64,000 bases of DNA from Schizophyllum amplum. Taxonomy: Eukaryota; Basidiomycota; Agaricomycetes; Agaricales; Schizophyllaceae. Position numbers and translations under genes: made by a program. Position 1 is the first letter of the stretch. The number at the start of each line of letters is the position of its first letter. The notes beneath the pieces were generated by a model. That model worked only from the letters and a program-made list of their open reading frames with translations. It was not told where the DNA came from and searched no databases. Location: assembly GCA_007026445.1 (NCBI GenBank), contig VDMD01000002.1, positions 1,984,001-2,048,000 on the forward strand, read 5' to 3'. Below, one piece after another: positions 1 to 10,569 of this stretch.

Positions 1-4
1 GCAG

Positions 5-2028
5 ATTCTATGCTTGCAAACGTTGTCGCGACTGGTACCTCTGTATCCGACTCTGCTCCGGCCTTCGAGCAATGCATTGAATATATTAGCACTCAAGTTT
101 CTGAGCGGCCAATATCCCTCACCCACCAAACCTAGCCTTCTAGAGGCTGCCTCCAGACTATACTGCTGCCTTCATCTCACTGGTGGAAAGGTTGGTGCCG
201 CCAGTGCATGGAGGAAGACGCTTGACGACACGCTCGCGTTTGGTTGGGCTGCGTTTCATTGCCTGCACTCGACGTTCACGCCAGGTAATGTCATCTGATT
301 GATTTTGTAAGACATATATTGACAGAGACTCACAGGCGCGCCCCAGCTTGCTGATCCCGCTATGTCTATCTCACTCGAGAAGGATCGTCTACACTGTGCT
401 GTCCACATCTTATGTGATCTGCTGAGGTGAATTGACTGAGATGCCGCTTGTTTACGCACGCTGACGTTCTTCGTAGTGCAACGACCCATCGAGCAGTGCA
501 AGTACCACTTGGGCCTCTCAGCGCGTTTGTAGTCGCTATGCTCAACGTCAGCGACGCAGATCCCGTAAATAATCATACCGTCTAGCCATCGACAATGCAG
601 CTGACTCCGTTTTATAGGCCGTGTCCATCGTCGACAGCAACGCTCGAACCCTCCAGCTGTCATTGAACGCATTCGTCGTACAGCATGGATGCGAGCTGAT
701 GCAGAAGCTGGTGACTTCGTGAGTGCAGGAGCTTCCCATATGCCACTATTATCCTGACAGACGCATCAAGCCTCCCGCAACACGTATCACCCCATCTCTC
801 GCAATGGCTGACGTGTCTGGCTTACATCCTCGAGGAGCCTCAGCCTATGTAGGTTCATCCAACTCTGACATGCGATAATGCTGATCTCCTTCGATGATCA
901 GTGCCCTTCGCGCCAGCGTTCTCCGCACGATTGCCTGCATCCTCAAAGACAGCCCATCATTCCACGCGCCTCTCGTCATCAATCGCCTGGCTCGCGCTGC
1001 TACCCCTTCGCTGGTCATCCTCCTCGACCGAGAATCCCACGCCAATCCTTCACCGACGGCCGCCATATCCACAGCCTCAAGCAAGAAGGGCAAGAAGCGC
1101 GCCCGCGGCTTCGAGGGTGACGAGGCTTTCCGTCTCACCAAAAGTGCTGTGTGCCCCACCGCAGCCGATGCCGAGGCGGTCCTCTACGCGCTTGCCGTCA
1201 TGAAGTACCTTCTGCGCGCCGCGGAGCTTGCACCCACGTTGCGTTCCATCGCGAGCCGAGTCTTGCTGTCCATGCATCTAGCGCTTCCTAGAATGTCGCC
1301 TACGGCTATATCTGAAGACCCGTCTGTATATGTGAAGGTGCTGGGCGCAGTACAGGCGGTTGTCCTGGAAATAGGCGCAGGGTCATCGAGCGCGATGGGC
1401 AAAGGGCTGCCGCTTGCCATGAAGGCGATGTTATTGGACGCCAACGATGTGAGTCGACCGATGCACATGTATCCTACGAGAGCACTGACGTGTTGTACAG
1501 GATGCTTTCCGCACATTGGATTTGTTGCTCCATCCTCGCCTGCCGCCTTTAGTGCGCCCGCTGCCACACGTTGACGCTCTCGCTCTCTTTGCTGGGGAAG
1601 AAAGCTCGGAGGAACGTCGAGCGCGACTCGACATGGGTATCGTATCCATGAGTGACGCTCCTGTTCCAGCGAGCGAGCCTACAGCGATGGACCTTGATAC
1701 GCAACCGGAGCCAGCGCAGCCCCGACCACCTCTGACAGCCAGCTCCGCGACCAACGATTATTCGCAGAATCAGCCACCTCGTAGCAAGACCCCGCCGTCC
1801 GCCCCGTCTGTTGCGTCGATGCCGCCGCCTGTGCTGCCGCCCTACTCGGGCGCTGGAGGCCAGGCAGACGTCGCGACCCCGACAGTAGCACCTGCGACTA
1901 CGGTCCCAGCACCACCAACTCAGCGAATGGACTCACAGATGGAAGTGGTGTCCATGGTGTTGACCGAGGAAGAGGGGGATGAGGAGATGCCGGCAATCGA
2001 TATGAGTTCGGATTCGGAAGGGGAGTAA
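5..2028 (+). CDS. RIX1: Pre-rRNA processing protein RIX1 (PELP1 family), 5'-truncated
   Basis: Rix1 is the scaffold of the Rix1-Ipi1-Ipi3 complex, which acts with Rea1/Mdn1 in nuclear maturation of the 60S ribosomal subunit. Exons I can join in frame are 5-284, 336-426, 477-564, 618-718, 771-848, 902-1448 and 1501-2028; position 1-4 (gcag) looks like a splice acceptor, so the true start lies outside the window. The family hallmark is the segment THRAVQVPLGPL across 477-564, matching the conserved RPVxVPxGP motif, preceded by a helical block (RLVPLYPTLLRP) and followed by a helical block ending LVINRLARAATPSL. The C-terminal exon is proline-rich and disordered, ending in an acidic tail (EEGDEEMPAIDMSSDSEGE), as is usual for PELP1/Rix1 proteins. 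The stop is at 2026-2028. Identification rests on motif recall and is fairly firm. Confidence 0.8.
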
Positions 2029-2262
2029 ACGCTTGATCGCTGAGGCGCGGCATTGTCTGTGCTGTTCATCTGTCCAAAAATGTATCCGTGTTGTTGAGAG
2101 CTGGTTGGTAATATTCACTTGAGAGAGCGCGGAATTGCCTTGAACTTCCTGAGGCTGTAGATCCTTCGAGATGTTTGCACGTGGCACGCAGTAGCGCTAA
2201 TGCAAAATTGGAATGAAATACGCGTTGACTTCGACCACCATCTTGGCGACCGTTATCCCTCG
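2029..2262. other. Intergenic, RIX1 3' region / F-box gene promoter
   Basis: Short spacer between two genes in the same direction. I see no open frame with coding character and no clear promoter element. Confidence 0.6.
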
Positions 2263-3920
2263 ATGCCGCATTCTGCTCTCTACATACCGGAGCTCGTCGC
2301 CCTTGTTGCTCCTACTTGAAACCTGTCCACAGTGCACGGCTTGCGCAGACATGCGAAAAGCTCTCCGAACTGGCTCTCGATCGGCTCTGGGAAACGCAGT
2401 CCGCGCACATATTCTTAACAGCTATTCTGTCCGCTTTGGTAGAGGTGCGGTCCCAGGATAATACAACATTGGTCAGTGTCTCAAAGACCTCTATCTCGGG
2501 CAGGAATATCTTCATCTGAAATGGTCAGCAGTTTTCTGAACCGACAGATCAAGAATGGGCCCGCGTCGCATTCTATGGCGCTCGCATAAGGAGCCTACTG
2601 GTAGCGGGAAACGATAGGATCGATAGCACGCTCCGCCTTTCTTCGACAATGGTCGACGGCTGGGCACGATATGCCGCACGGCATGGGCTTGGGATGGCCC
2701 TATGCCCCCACGCCGTACACGTAACCTGGAACGTCCGTGACACTCCGTCCTTACAGCGAGAGCGCCCGCTATGGATACGTTCAAGCCTGCCCTCGCTTAA
2801 GCTCGACCTGCGCATGATGACAGCCCCCCGCGAGCATAAATCCTCTTCCGAACTCCCATTTGCGCTACAGGCCGTGGCAGGACCTTCAATTGTAGAGCTC
2901 AGAGTGGATGGAGTGGAAAAATGGACGCGGGCTCTCAAGACTGCCTGCACAGAGATCATACGCCAGTGTCCGGCACTCGAGACTGTACGGCTCTCTTACG
3001 CTTCCGCGGCATGCGTAAACGCGCTCGCCGCGCTGCCCTCTTTGCGTCAGCTGAACATATCGCGCATATCGGAACTGGTGGCGCAGGCAGACGCGGCCGG
3101 GTTCCTCGCGCTTCAGACTCTAGAAGTCTTCTGGACGAGGCACGACCGGGTGGTATGTCTTCTGCGAAGACTCGGCGGAGCTCAGAGCTTGACGGATATC
3201 TCCCTGTCGTATCGACCCCCATCTTCCAACACTGTGCATAGTGCACAGCAGGTCGGATTGCTGTGCCAGCCGGTCGTCCAGCACTGCAATGTAACGGAGC
3301 TCTCGCACCTATGCGTGACCGACGAAGGGACGTGGGGACATAGTAGTGTGAAGGACCGCCCTTTCTTCGCGGTACAATACGACCATATCCGCTGCCTTCA
3401 TGAGCTCAAAAAGCTGAAAAAGCTGCATATCATTCCTTGGGGTTGCGTTGATCTCACCGACACCGAGATGCAGGCTTTGTCAGCCTCGTGGCCACTGCTG
3501 GAAAACTTGTATCTGGGGAGACCAAGCTTTATCAACCCGGCAGATATGCCTTTCGCAACCCGCGCAACGGCCCAAAGCCTGCTGTTGGTCGCTTCGCATT
3601 GCCCAAACCTCTACACCTTCGAGATGACTCTCAACTTGGGAAGCGGTGTTCCCATTTCCAGAGGTTGTCCTGGCGCAGCGCTCAGGCATATGTCGCTCCA
3701 AGACCTATATCTGGGTGACAGTGTCTGGGGGAAAGACGACACACGTCCGCTTGCCTTGATGCTGACAGATGTATTTCCATCTTTGCAGATGCTGACGGCC
3801 GGCGCTGAATGTGCGGAAGAGAGCGGAAAAGTACCATATCGTCTGCTACAGAAACTAAAAAAGCTGGTATATTTTGGGATAGAAGCTCGTAGGCAGGAGA
3901 GGATGCACTTCGCACAGTAA
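2263..3920 (+). CDS. F-box / leucine-rich-repeat protein with an apparent frameshift in the F-box
   Basis: Agaricomycete-type F-box protein, expected to be a substrate receptor of an SCF ubiquitin ligase. The first exon (2263-2471) starts MPHSALYIPELVALV and continues, one frame over, as CSYLKPVHSARLAQTCEKL, so one base appears to be missing near 2303-2310. An intron 2472-2531 (GTCAGT...CAG) joins to an exon from 2532 that opens FSEPTDQEWARVAFYGARI, the typical segment after the F-box in this family. The rest is about 460 residues of irregular LRR-like units such as LPSLRQLNISRISEL and LKKLKKLHIIPWG. The stop at 3918-3920 overlaps a perfect donor (GTAAGT at 3917), and the frame beyond (to about 4050) looks coding, so the real end may lie downstream after an intron. 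It could be a pseudogene, or the base may be an assembly error. Confidence 0.6.
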
Positions 3921-4951
3921 GTAGATGCGAACTTGACGAGAACGGGATTCAACCTATGGACATCCGACATCCAGATGCAGGCGATTCTCCACCGCGCTGC
4001 GCTGGATTATCACATTGTCAGGCTCGTCTGTAACATACAGCATCGGTAGCCCATTGATAGTTCGACACTTCACCTGTTTCGGCCATACAAGAGACCAAAA
4101 GCTGAGTCAACTTCGACCGTCACTTCAACCGCTAAATGACGCGTGACTTTCACGTGACTTTGCCCCAAGTTTTCCGAACCGAAGTTGAACTTACACTCTA
4201 CCTCCTGCGAGCCTCTTGCCCAACTCTTACCGCGTCTGTTCTGGAGTCATTACAAAATGCCGCAGTTGGCCTAAATAGAAAACGACGTTTGTACTTCAGT
4301 TGTACTCTCAGCGTGAGCAGTACGCACATCTGAGGTACATATGTCGTTTCGAGTATGGCATCATAGAGCTACCGATGAAGCCCTTCCACGGTCACCCTGA
4401 CTGAGCGCTGGCGCTGAACGTCGAAGCTCCTCATGCTTGACGCGCCGCGTAGAATCAGCCCCGGGACGTATACAAGCAGCTTCCGATTGGCTTCGAATGA
4501 CTGAACTAAAAAAGAACGTATATAAGCTGCTTCGACTTGATATGAATACGCGCGCGCGTAAACCGGCAGCGGGGACATGCATAAGCAGAAGTCCCCGTTC
4601 ATATTATATACAGGGTCCGGAACGTCAACGATACAGCGCCCGTCGAGAAGCGCATACACAAGGAGATGGAGACCGTGAAGGACGTGATCATAACAATGGA
4701 AGTTCTACGGTGGTCATGCGACGTCGGCCTGGGGCAGAATGAATGGGTTTCCTGGAGCGGCCGTGAGAGACGAAGAGACGCCTCGCAGAATCACAGGACG
4801 GGCGCTGTATCTGGGATCGTCCTCGTAACCTTCCTGGAGGTCGCCAGAAGGTCGCGGCGGTCGCCGCTCTGAGGCGCATCTGGGGACATCGATCAGCCAT
4901 AAATTCATCGAGAAGCTCCTTCAGCCTTGCACCGACCTGTATGAGAGGCAA
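3921..4951. other. Intergenic, about 1 kb without a recognisable gene
   Basis: Possible last exon of the F-box gene lies in the first 130 bases. Beyond that I find only short frames with no family signature, and a pair of imperfect 25-bp direct repeats listed separately. Confidence 0.55.
4466..4540. repeat. Two imperfect 25-bp direct repeats, 50-bp period
   Basis: The units at 4466-4490 and 4516-4540 both begin ACGTATA and share AAGC(A/T)GCTTC; about four fifths of positions agree. The second unit contains a TATATAAG box-like string. Function unknown; they could be remnants of a mobile element or paired regulatory sites. Confidence 0.4.
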
Positions 4952-5802
4952 TCATAAGCCTTCGATGAATCGTGTGCCGCTCTCAAGTGAGCGCATTGAC
5001 TGCACCGACTGCACCGACTGCATTGACTGTGCTGACTCAGTCGAGAATGGCCGACTCGACGGGTGTGGCCTGCGCGGCGCCGGATCGCCTGGTGTGTAGC
5101 CCTCCATCGGCTGTGGAGACTGCGACCGAGGTGTGTTCCCGCCGAGGCCCGGCGGTGCAGGGCTCGTCTTCCTCGCCTCTGGCTCAACGAAATGCACTGT
5201 AGATGCAGACTCGGCGCTGGCATACGAGCCCTTCGGTGGGCGGAAAGGAGAGTCGCGCGGAGCGCCGTCGTACGCTGTGTCCTTCCTGCCGTGTCGGAGG
5301 TCGCTCACGTCGTCGTCCCACTCATCTCCTGCAGTCTGCACCCAGCCTCTCATACGAGTAGCCTCCGGGGAGCGCTTGCGACCTGGGATGAGGCGACGGA
5401 GACGATCGAGAACGGAAGGAGCGGGTGCGGTTGCAGAAGCCATGTCAGCGGCAGGACTGTACTTGAAGTCGAAGTTGGGCGCGGGGGCTTGGTAGCGGTG
5501 GCTGCGACGGTTACGACGCTCGTCGTCTGACGGACTGTGGTCGCGCAGGAGGATGAAAACGGCCGTGCAGAGCGCAAGGACGATGAGAGAGAGAACGACG
5601 ACGAGGGCGATGAAACCTGGAGGAGAGAATCAGCTGCCGGCTTTTGACTGACTCCGTGAGCGGGGCGGGGTGCTCAGGGGGGTGCCATAGAAGCGGGAAT
5701 ATGTGGAGCACGCGGGGGCGCACCTCCCTCTGAGCCGCCTATTTTGGGTGTGGCGCGCTTTGGTGGGGGTGCACTAATCTTGAGCTTGAGGGGAATGAAC
5801 AT
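4952..5802 (-). CDS. Small single-pass membrane protein, unknown function
   Basis: Two exons in frame: 5802-5724 and 5616-4952, with a 107-nt intron (GTGCGC...CAG), giving about 247 residues. The first exon encodes MFIPLKLKISAPPPKRATPK. The second opens with a hydrophobic segment, FIALVVVLSLIVLALCTAVF, at about residues 28-47. This is followed by basic residues and a long disordered tail rich in Ser, Pro and Arg. The topology suggests a short N-terminus, one membrane span and a long tail, probably cytoplasmic. Near the C-terminus a 9-nt tandem repeat (about 4984-5040) encodes QSM/QSV triplets. Conserved-looking but not a family I can name. It shares a divergent promoter region with the HAD gene at 6035. 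Confidence 0.65.
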
Positions 5803-6034
5803 GACTGGCGGGCGGTGTGGGAAGAGGGTGAGTTCAGTTGCGCATCCGCAGCTGTAGAAGGGGAGAATCGGGCCAACCAAGTTCCAGCTGAACTCTTGGA
5901 TCGTCAAGGACAGAAGCAAGCCTTGGTCGCACGAAACAACCAGCGCACGCTTCCCCGCATCCACCCACGTGCATGACGTCGGCGGGGGATCAAGTGACCT
6001 GATCAAGTGACTCTCCTCCTTCCTTCGCACGGTC
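5803..6034. promoter_or_regulatory. Shared divergent promoter region
   Basis: About 230 bp separates the start of the minus-strand membrane-protein gene from the start of the plus-strand HAD gene, so both promoters must lie here. I see no clear TATA box. Confidence 0.45.
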
Positions 6035-6963
6035 ATGACGTTCGCCTCCGCCCGAACCAAGGTTGTCCTGTTCGACTTGATGGGCACCTGCGTCGACTGG
6101 AAGTCCTCTATCGTCGCCGCCCTCGAAGAGTGCCCACACACACCCGGAATACACCCCAATGACTATCCCCAACTCGCCGCCGACTGGCGCGCCGGGTTCT
6201 GCCGGATTCTTGCCCTCTCAGGCCAACAATCCCCCGATATCGACGACATCCATCGTGATGTCCTAGATGGGCTTCTCGCTGATCGCGGCGTGTCAGAGGA
6301 TGACTGGAGTTTGGAACTCCGCGCTCGTCTTGTATCTGCCTGGCATCATCAGCTGCGTATGTCGCTTCTGCTAGGCTCTAGCGCAAGTCACGTATGTACC
6401 ACTAACCATGCTGTAGCCTGGTCAGATACCGTGGATGGCTTGCGCAGAATCTCTGAGAAACATCCTACGTCAAATACGTCCGACCATAAATCTCCTAGCT
6501 GATGGTCTTCCCAGCGTCGTCCTCGCGAACGGTACCACCAGGCTTCAGCTCGATATAGTGCGATCTGCGGGCATACATGTTGACGCCCTCTTCTCGTCCA
6601 AACTACTCGGTTTCACCAAGGTCAGTATCCTGTTCCGCACGGATGTCTCCAACTGACATCATGGCCAGCCCGACCGTCGCATATACGAGAAGGCGCTCGA
6701 GATGCTCGAATGCGCGCCTGAAGAGGCCGTCATGATTGCAGCCCATTCGTACGACCTGCGCGCCGCTTCAAAATTGTGCGCTTGTTGTTAGCCAACGCAA
6801 GCCTATGCTGACTTTACGCAGAGGGATCCGCACGATATACGTTCAACGCATCACCGAGGACCCGACTGAAGACAGGGAGGCCGTCCGTAACGACGTCGAC
6901 TTCTTCGTCGACGGAATAAATGGCGGAGGTCTCGGTGCTGTGGCGGACATCCTGGGCTGCTAA
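6035..6963 (+). CDS. HAD-superfamily hydrolase, haloacid dehalogenase type II-like
   Basis: Five exons join cleanly: 6035-6356, 6417-6468, 6515-6620, 6669-6775 and 6822-6963, giving 242 residues, normal for a type II HAD enzyme. Motif I is VVLFDLMGTCVDW near residue 10, with the nucleophilic Asp in place. Motif II is VVLANGTT, and the late motif is MIAAHSYDLRAA followed by GIRTIYVQRITEDP, all characteristic of the L-2-haloacid dehalogenase subgroup. The family hydrolyses carbon-halogen or phosphate esters through an aspartyl intermediate; many fungal members have no assigned substrate, so I would not claim dehalogenation. No signal peptide is seen, so it is probably cytosolic. Confidence 0.8.
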
Positions 6964-7271
6964 GCATTTGAATCTCTTTCCCAGAGGAGGAACGCAATTG
7001 TCACAGATCTGGCACAGCGGCGAACGGAAGCGCGACGCAAGACACAGGCCAGAAGTCACGGAAAGGAGAGGAACAAGGCGGGAAGAATACATCGCTCTAC
7101 TCCCACATCGCTTATATGTATCAGCAGCGCTTACGGCGCTTGCTGACATCGTCAATATGCACAGCGACTTGGCGCTGGCGTGATGGCTGTCGCCTGCGCC
7201 CCTGCGGTGAGAAGGCGGAGCCCTTTAAATACGTACGTTCTCAAAATTGACCTCTACAATGCCATACATAG
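6964..7271. other. Intergenic between convergent genes
   Basis: Carries the 3' ends of the HAD gene and of the minus-strand nucleotidyltransferase-like gene. No gene or repeat seen. Confidence 0.6.
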
Positions 7272-8240
7272 CTAATCAGTCGGTGGCACATGCGATTCCG
7301 CCTCCACAGGGGCGGTCTGCAGCATCTCCTCCCAGTCCTCCGCGTGCATGACCTGCTTCAATACAACACACAAGTCTTCATCCTCCTTGAGACTGTCGTG
7401 GAATGTGGCGACGGAGGGCAGCAGCTCCTTCCTGGTCTTGCCCTGGTAATCTCCGAGCCCGAGCTTCATATTCTCTTCTGCAAGGTAGTAAAGGAGGACA
7501 ATGATATCCTCTTTGTCCGTGCGGATCTTGTCAAGCGACTTTGGCCGCGTCGAGCTGCGCATGGTCGTCCATCGCTTGAGTTTGTTTGGTGAGCGGGAGG
7601 ACGGACGGGTGAAGAATTTTCAGGTCTGTTCCGATGAGAAGAGGGTGGCACAAGCAGATACATGGGTACTCACGGTACTTAGGATCAGTGTAAACTGGTC
7701 CTGCGACCGAAGGTAAGCCAAGTGTCCCTGCGGCAAGGGTCTCAATGAGGACATTGCCGGCGCTCCGGCTGTTTTCGACTGTGCCGCTCGTGTCGTCGTC
7801 CAAATTCGCGGGCAATCGCTGTCGGTTCACAGATGATTAGCCCTCAATGCAGCAAGTATGAGCACCGAGACGCACCTGGACAAAGTAGAGTTTTAAACCT
7901 GATTTTGCAAAGGAGTCGAGGTCTATCAGTCGCTCGCGCAGAGCCGAGATACTCTGAGCCGTAGTCTCTATGAGAATGTCTACGTCGTAAACGCACGCAA
8001 TAAAGTGAGTCCTGCGCCCTTGTTGCGTGCATGCGTGGAACTCATCTGCGTGGCCCTATAGCTCCCGAGGACGGCACAGGCGAAACCGCCAATAAAGACG
8101 TGGTCAAGACCTTCTGCGTCGAGCCTATAGGGGGATATGCTAAGACGGGATTCAAAGTCCACATACAGCGCATACCTGGCAGATATGGCTCTCGCCGCTA
8201 CCACCTGGTGCTCGAAGACAGAGCTGAATATGATCGACAT
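7272..8240 (-). CDS. Nucleotidyltransferase-fold protein with an AT-AC intron and a 4-bp frameshift
   Basis: Five exons: 8240-8176, 8124-8046, 7986-7876, 7818-7674 and 7625-7272. The joined N-terminal half reads RLDAEGLDHVFIGGFAC, AVLGSYRATQ, DVDILIETTAQSI. This is the GG...LGS.R.T.D(I/V)D pattern of polymerase-beta-like nucleotidyltransferases, with two metal-binding Asp. Introns 1, 3 and 4 are ordinary (51, 57 and 48 nt), but the second (8045-7987) begins AT and ends AC; no GT-AG choice keeps the frame. In exon 5 the block HLKILHPSVLPLT runs into KLKRW only after a change of frame at a duplicated tttg (plus strand 7581-7588); downstream the frame (STRPKSLDKIRTDKEDI...) is coherent to the stop. 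The substrate is unknown. The gene may be recently inactivated, or the frameshift may be an assembly error. Confidence 0.6.
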
Positions 8241-8414
8241 TTATTGCTAGTGCCTAGGGGCCCCGTTGAGGAAAGATTGAGGAAAGAAGCAAAGGGCGCG
8301 AGCGAACTGTTGATCACGTGAGTTGAACAGTGTTAAATTGAAACTCAGGCGCACACCGGCCCGGTGCGGCGGACGTAGCCAGGAGCCTTTATTTGGCCTT
8401 TATCCCAAACAACC
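8241..8414. promoter_or_regulatory. Compact bidirectional promoter between two divergent genes
   Basis: Only 174 bp separates the two start codons, so the pair probably shares a promoter. No specific binding site is recognised. Confidence 0.45.
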
Positions 8415-9202
8415 ATGGACGTCTTGCTGAACACATCACTGTCGGCCTTATTATATTCTGCGGTCGCGAAAGAAAGCATTTCTTGCACACAGCCACCCGA
8501 TGCGCTTCAGACACTAAACAAGCACACACCTCTCATCGTCTGGGGCTCTCTCCTTGATCAGCATCTCGGGATTCCTCGTATTCAGAGAGTGCGTGCTTTA
8601 TCTTGCAACGTGCGTATTTCTGCTAATTCTTACAGAGCCTTACATTGCTTGTGCCTGATGCAGAGCTTGATGCGTTATCAGCGACACTCACCAGCCTAGG
8701 TCTTCCCCTCGCCACGCTCCCCAATTTCCTTCTTCGCAGTCAAGGCGATCTCTTACGGTGTGGACGACTGCACGATGCCACGCAACATACGGATCTAGGC
8801 GGCATAGAGCACCTTCATCTCGTGCCCAAATCGTTGCCAGCATATATCCAGGAAGAACTGGAGCAGACTTCCTTCCTCCGCACCTCCATGTACGTGCCCC
8901 GTACATCCGCCGTATACGCAGGCATCTTCCGCATGATGCTGAAGTATCGACTGCACTGTGTCGAGCGCTACCGTTTGGAATCCGACCTTGAACTGCTCGT
9001 CGGCTACAACCTGCTCCGGCAAGAGAAGGGGGAAACATACGACGATATGGACAAGCGAAGAGAACACGCTGTAGAGCGCATCCGGAGCTGGGGCAGGAAC
9101 GGTGAGTGGAGAAAGGAGGAGGAGTGGGTGGAGGACCTACTCGTCGCAATAGTGAAGGGCGAGCAGAGCGAATCGGACGCGCCATCTCTTGGCACTGCTT
9201 AG
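8415..9202 (+). CDS. Agaricomycete hypothetical protein, possibly a degenerate nucleotidyltransferase fold
   Basis: The first exon begins MDVLLNTSLSALLYSAVAKE and a GTGCGT...CAG intron ending at 8634 joins IQR to SLTLLVPDAELDALSATL in the second exon, which runs to the stop. The product is about 245 residues. The pattern IVWGSLLDQHLGIPR...LTLLVPD resembles a group of fungal hypothetical proteins that I associate loosely with a nucleotidyltransferase-like N-terminal half; the paired metal-binding Asp are not obvious. The C-terminal half is helical and charged (LLVGYNLLRQEKGETYDDMD). It lies head-to-head with the nucleotidyltransferase-fold gene at 7272-8240, which may mean a functional link. 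Function unknown. Confidence 0.6.
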
Positions 9203-9212
9203 ACCGGATCCC

Positions 9213-10259
9213 GCTCCCTCCAAACTAAAGTCGACGTCAGTTACCGTGACGTCGTGGAGGGACCGGTAAACCTCGTCAGCTTTTAGGGGAAGGGTGCACT
9301 ATGATCGAAATAAACTTACCGGCGGCGAACAAAAAGCCTTTCGGGGATAAAGCTGCACGTGAGCGGCGCGTACGCGTTGTGACCTGTTGTGACTCAACAG
9401 TGACTTGTCCTGACTTGTCGTGTCTGCGCACCGCGTGTACTTCCAAACCCCCCCGCTTCCGTCCTCTGAGCCATCAAGGTGCTTTTCCGACGTAAACCCT
9501 CGATTAATTACTTGCTCACAATGATCGGACCTTCGCTCCCGACTCTCAAATGGCTGGATGCACAGACTCTAGATGCGCTTTTGGCTCATGCTATGGCGAC
9601 AATCAACGGCTCCGTGCTACCGACGGACTATCTTCGAAAGCTTGAACGTCCGCAGCATCTACGGAGCGCCCTAAAAATCTGCATTCAGTGCTGGCAGCGT
9701 AGCGGCGGCACCATCTGTCCGCGTTCGGCTTCGTGCGGCGCTTGTTCTTCGTGATAGTTTAGGCTCCCGCTCATGTTCTCGTGTTTCTGAGGTACCAGAG
9801 GGTCTGAGGACGCAGGAGGGACCGGTGGCAATCGCAGTGACGGGACCGACGGCACTGACGCGATGCGAAAGCGCCCCATTCTTGCGCGTTGTGCGCGGCG
9901 TTGTTCATCTTGATATGTCATGACCGATGAGGATGAAAATATTATATTGAAAAGAAGCAGACGAGACGCGACGTGTCGACGCACATCGAGAACGAAGGCA
10001 GCGAAGCAGTCCAGGTTGAAGTATTCTGTCAGCTGACAGAATCACGGGACGGGTACTTCTCCATAAGGAAACTCCGCGGCGCATGATTCGCGTCATAAAG
10101 TCAATTTCGATCATAGCGTACCCTTCCGCTAAAAGCTGGCGAGGTTTACCAGGCCCTCCACGAGGTTCCTGCTTCTCAATTTGACTTTAGAACGTCGTGG
10201 CGGGACTGGCGTCCAGGCTAGGCACTGCTGTCCACGACGTCAATGCACTTTTGGAGGGC
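9213..10259. mobile_element. Candidate non-autonomous DNA element with inverted arms
   Basis: The arms at 9251-9311 and 10103-10165 are inverted copies, matching at roughly nine of ten positions over about 60 bp (shared strings include GGTAAACCTCG and CAGCTTTTAG, then CTATGATCGAAAT). Further out, CCCTCCAAA at 9214 is mirrored by TTTGGAGGG at 10251-10259, which I take as possible ends. The right arm carries about 45 extra bases and I cannot find a convincing target duplication. The roughly 790-bp interior has no transposase-like frame. Confidence 0.5.
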
Positions 10260-10569
10260 TGACTCACACGACCTGATACCCCGTTATCAAGGGCAGCGGT
10301 AATGAATGAATACCGCAACGCACCCCTCGGTATTGGGCTTTTTGGTGAATATGGTCCGCTGGATAGCCCATATACCTTTGGGACTAAGTACTTACAGACG
10401 CTGGATGTCTGGCCGCCAGCTGTCTAGCCACTCTCAGCAGCTGTAGACCCCATCAGGATTCTCCGCCCAACTGTTACCCTCGACATGACATCTCGCATTA
10501 CAGTTTGGTATAACCACCGTCTGTACTTACTTTTAGCGATCTAAACATGTATAGTTTGTGCTAGGGTGG
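10260..10569. other. Intergenic between element and RIB1 3' end
   Basis: About 300 bp with nothing recognisable. Confidence 0.55.

Noticed and set aside
9479..9754. 91-codon frame inside the candidate inverted-repeat element
   Set aside because: No similarity I recognise to transposase or any family; starts with a weak codon context. Not reported as a gene.
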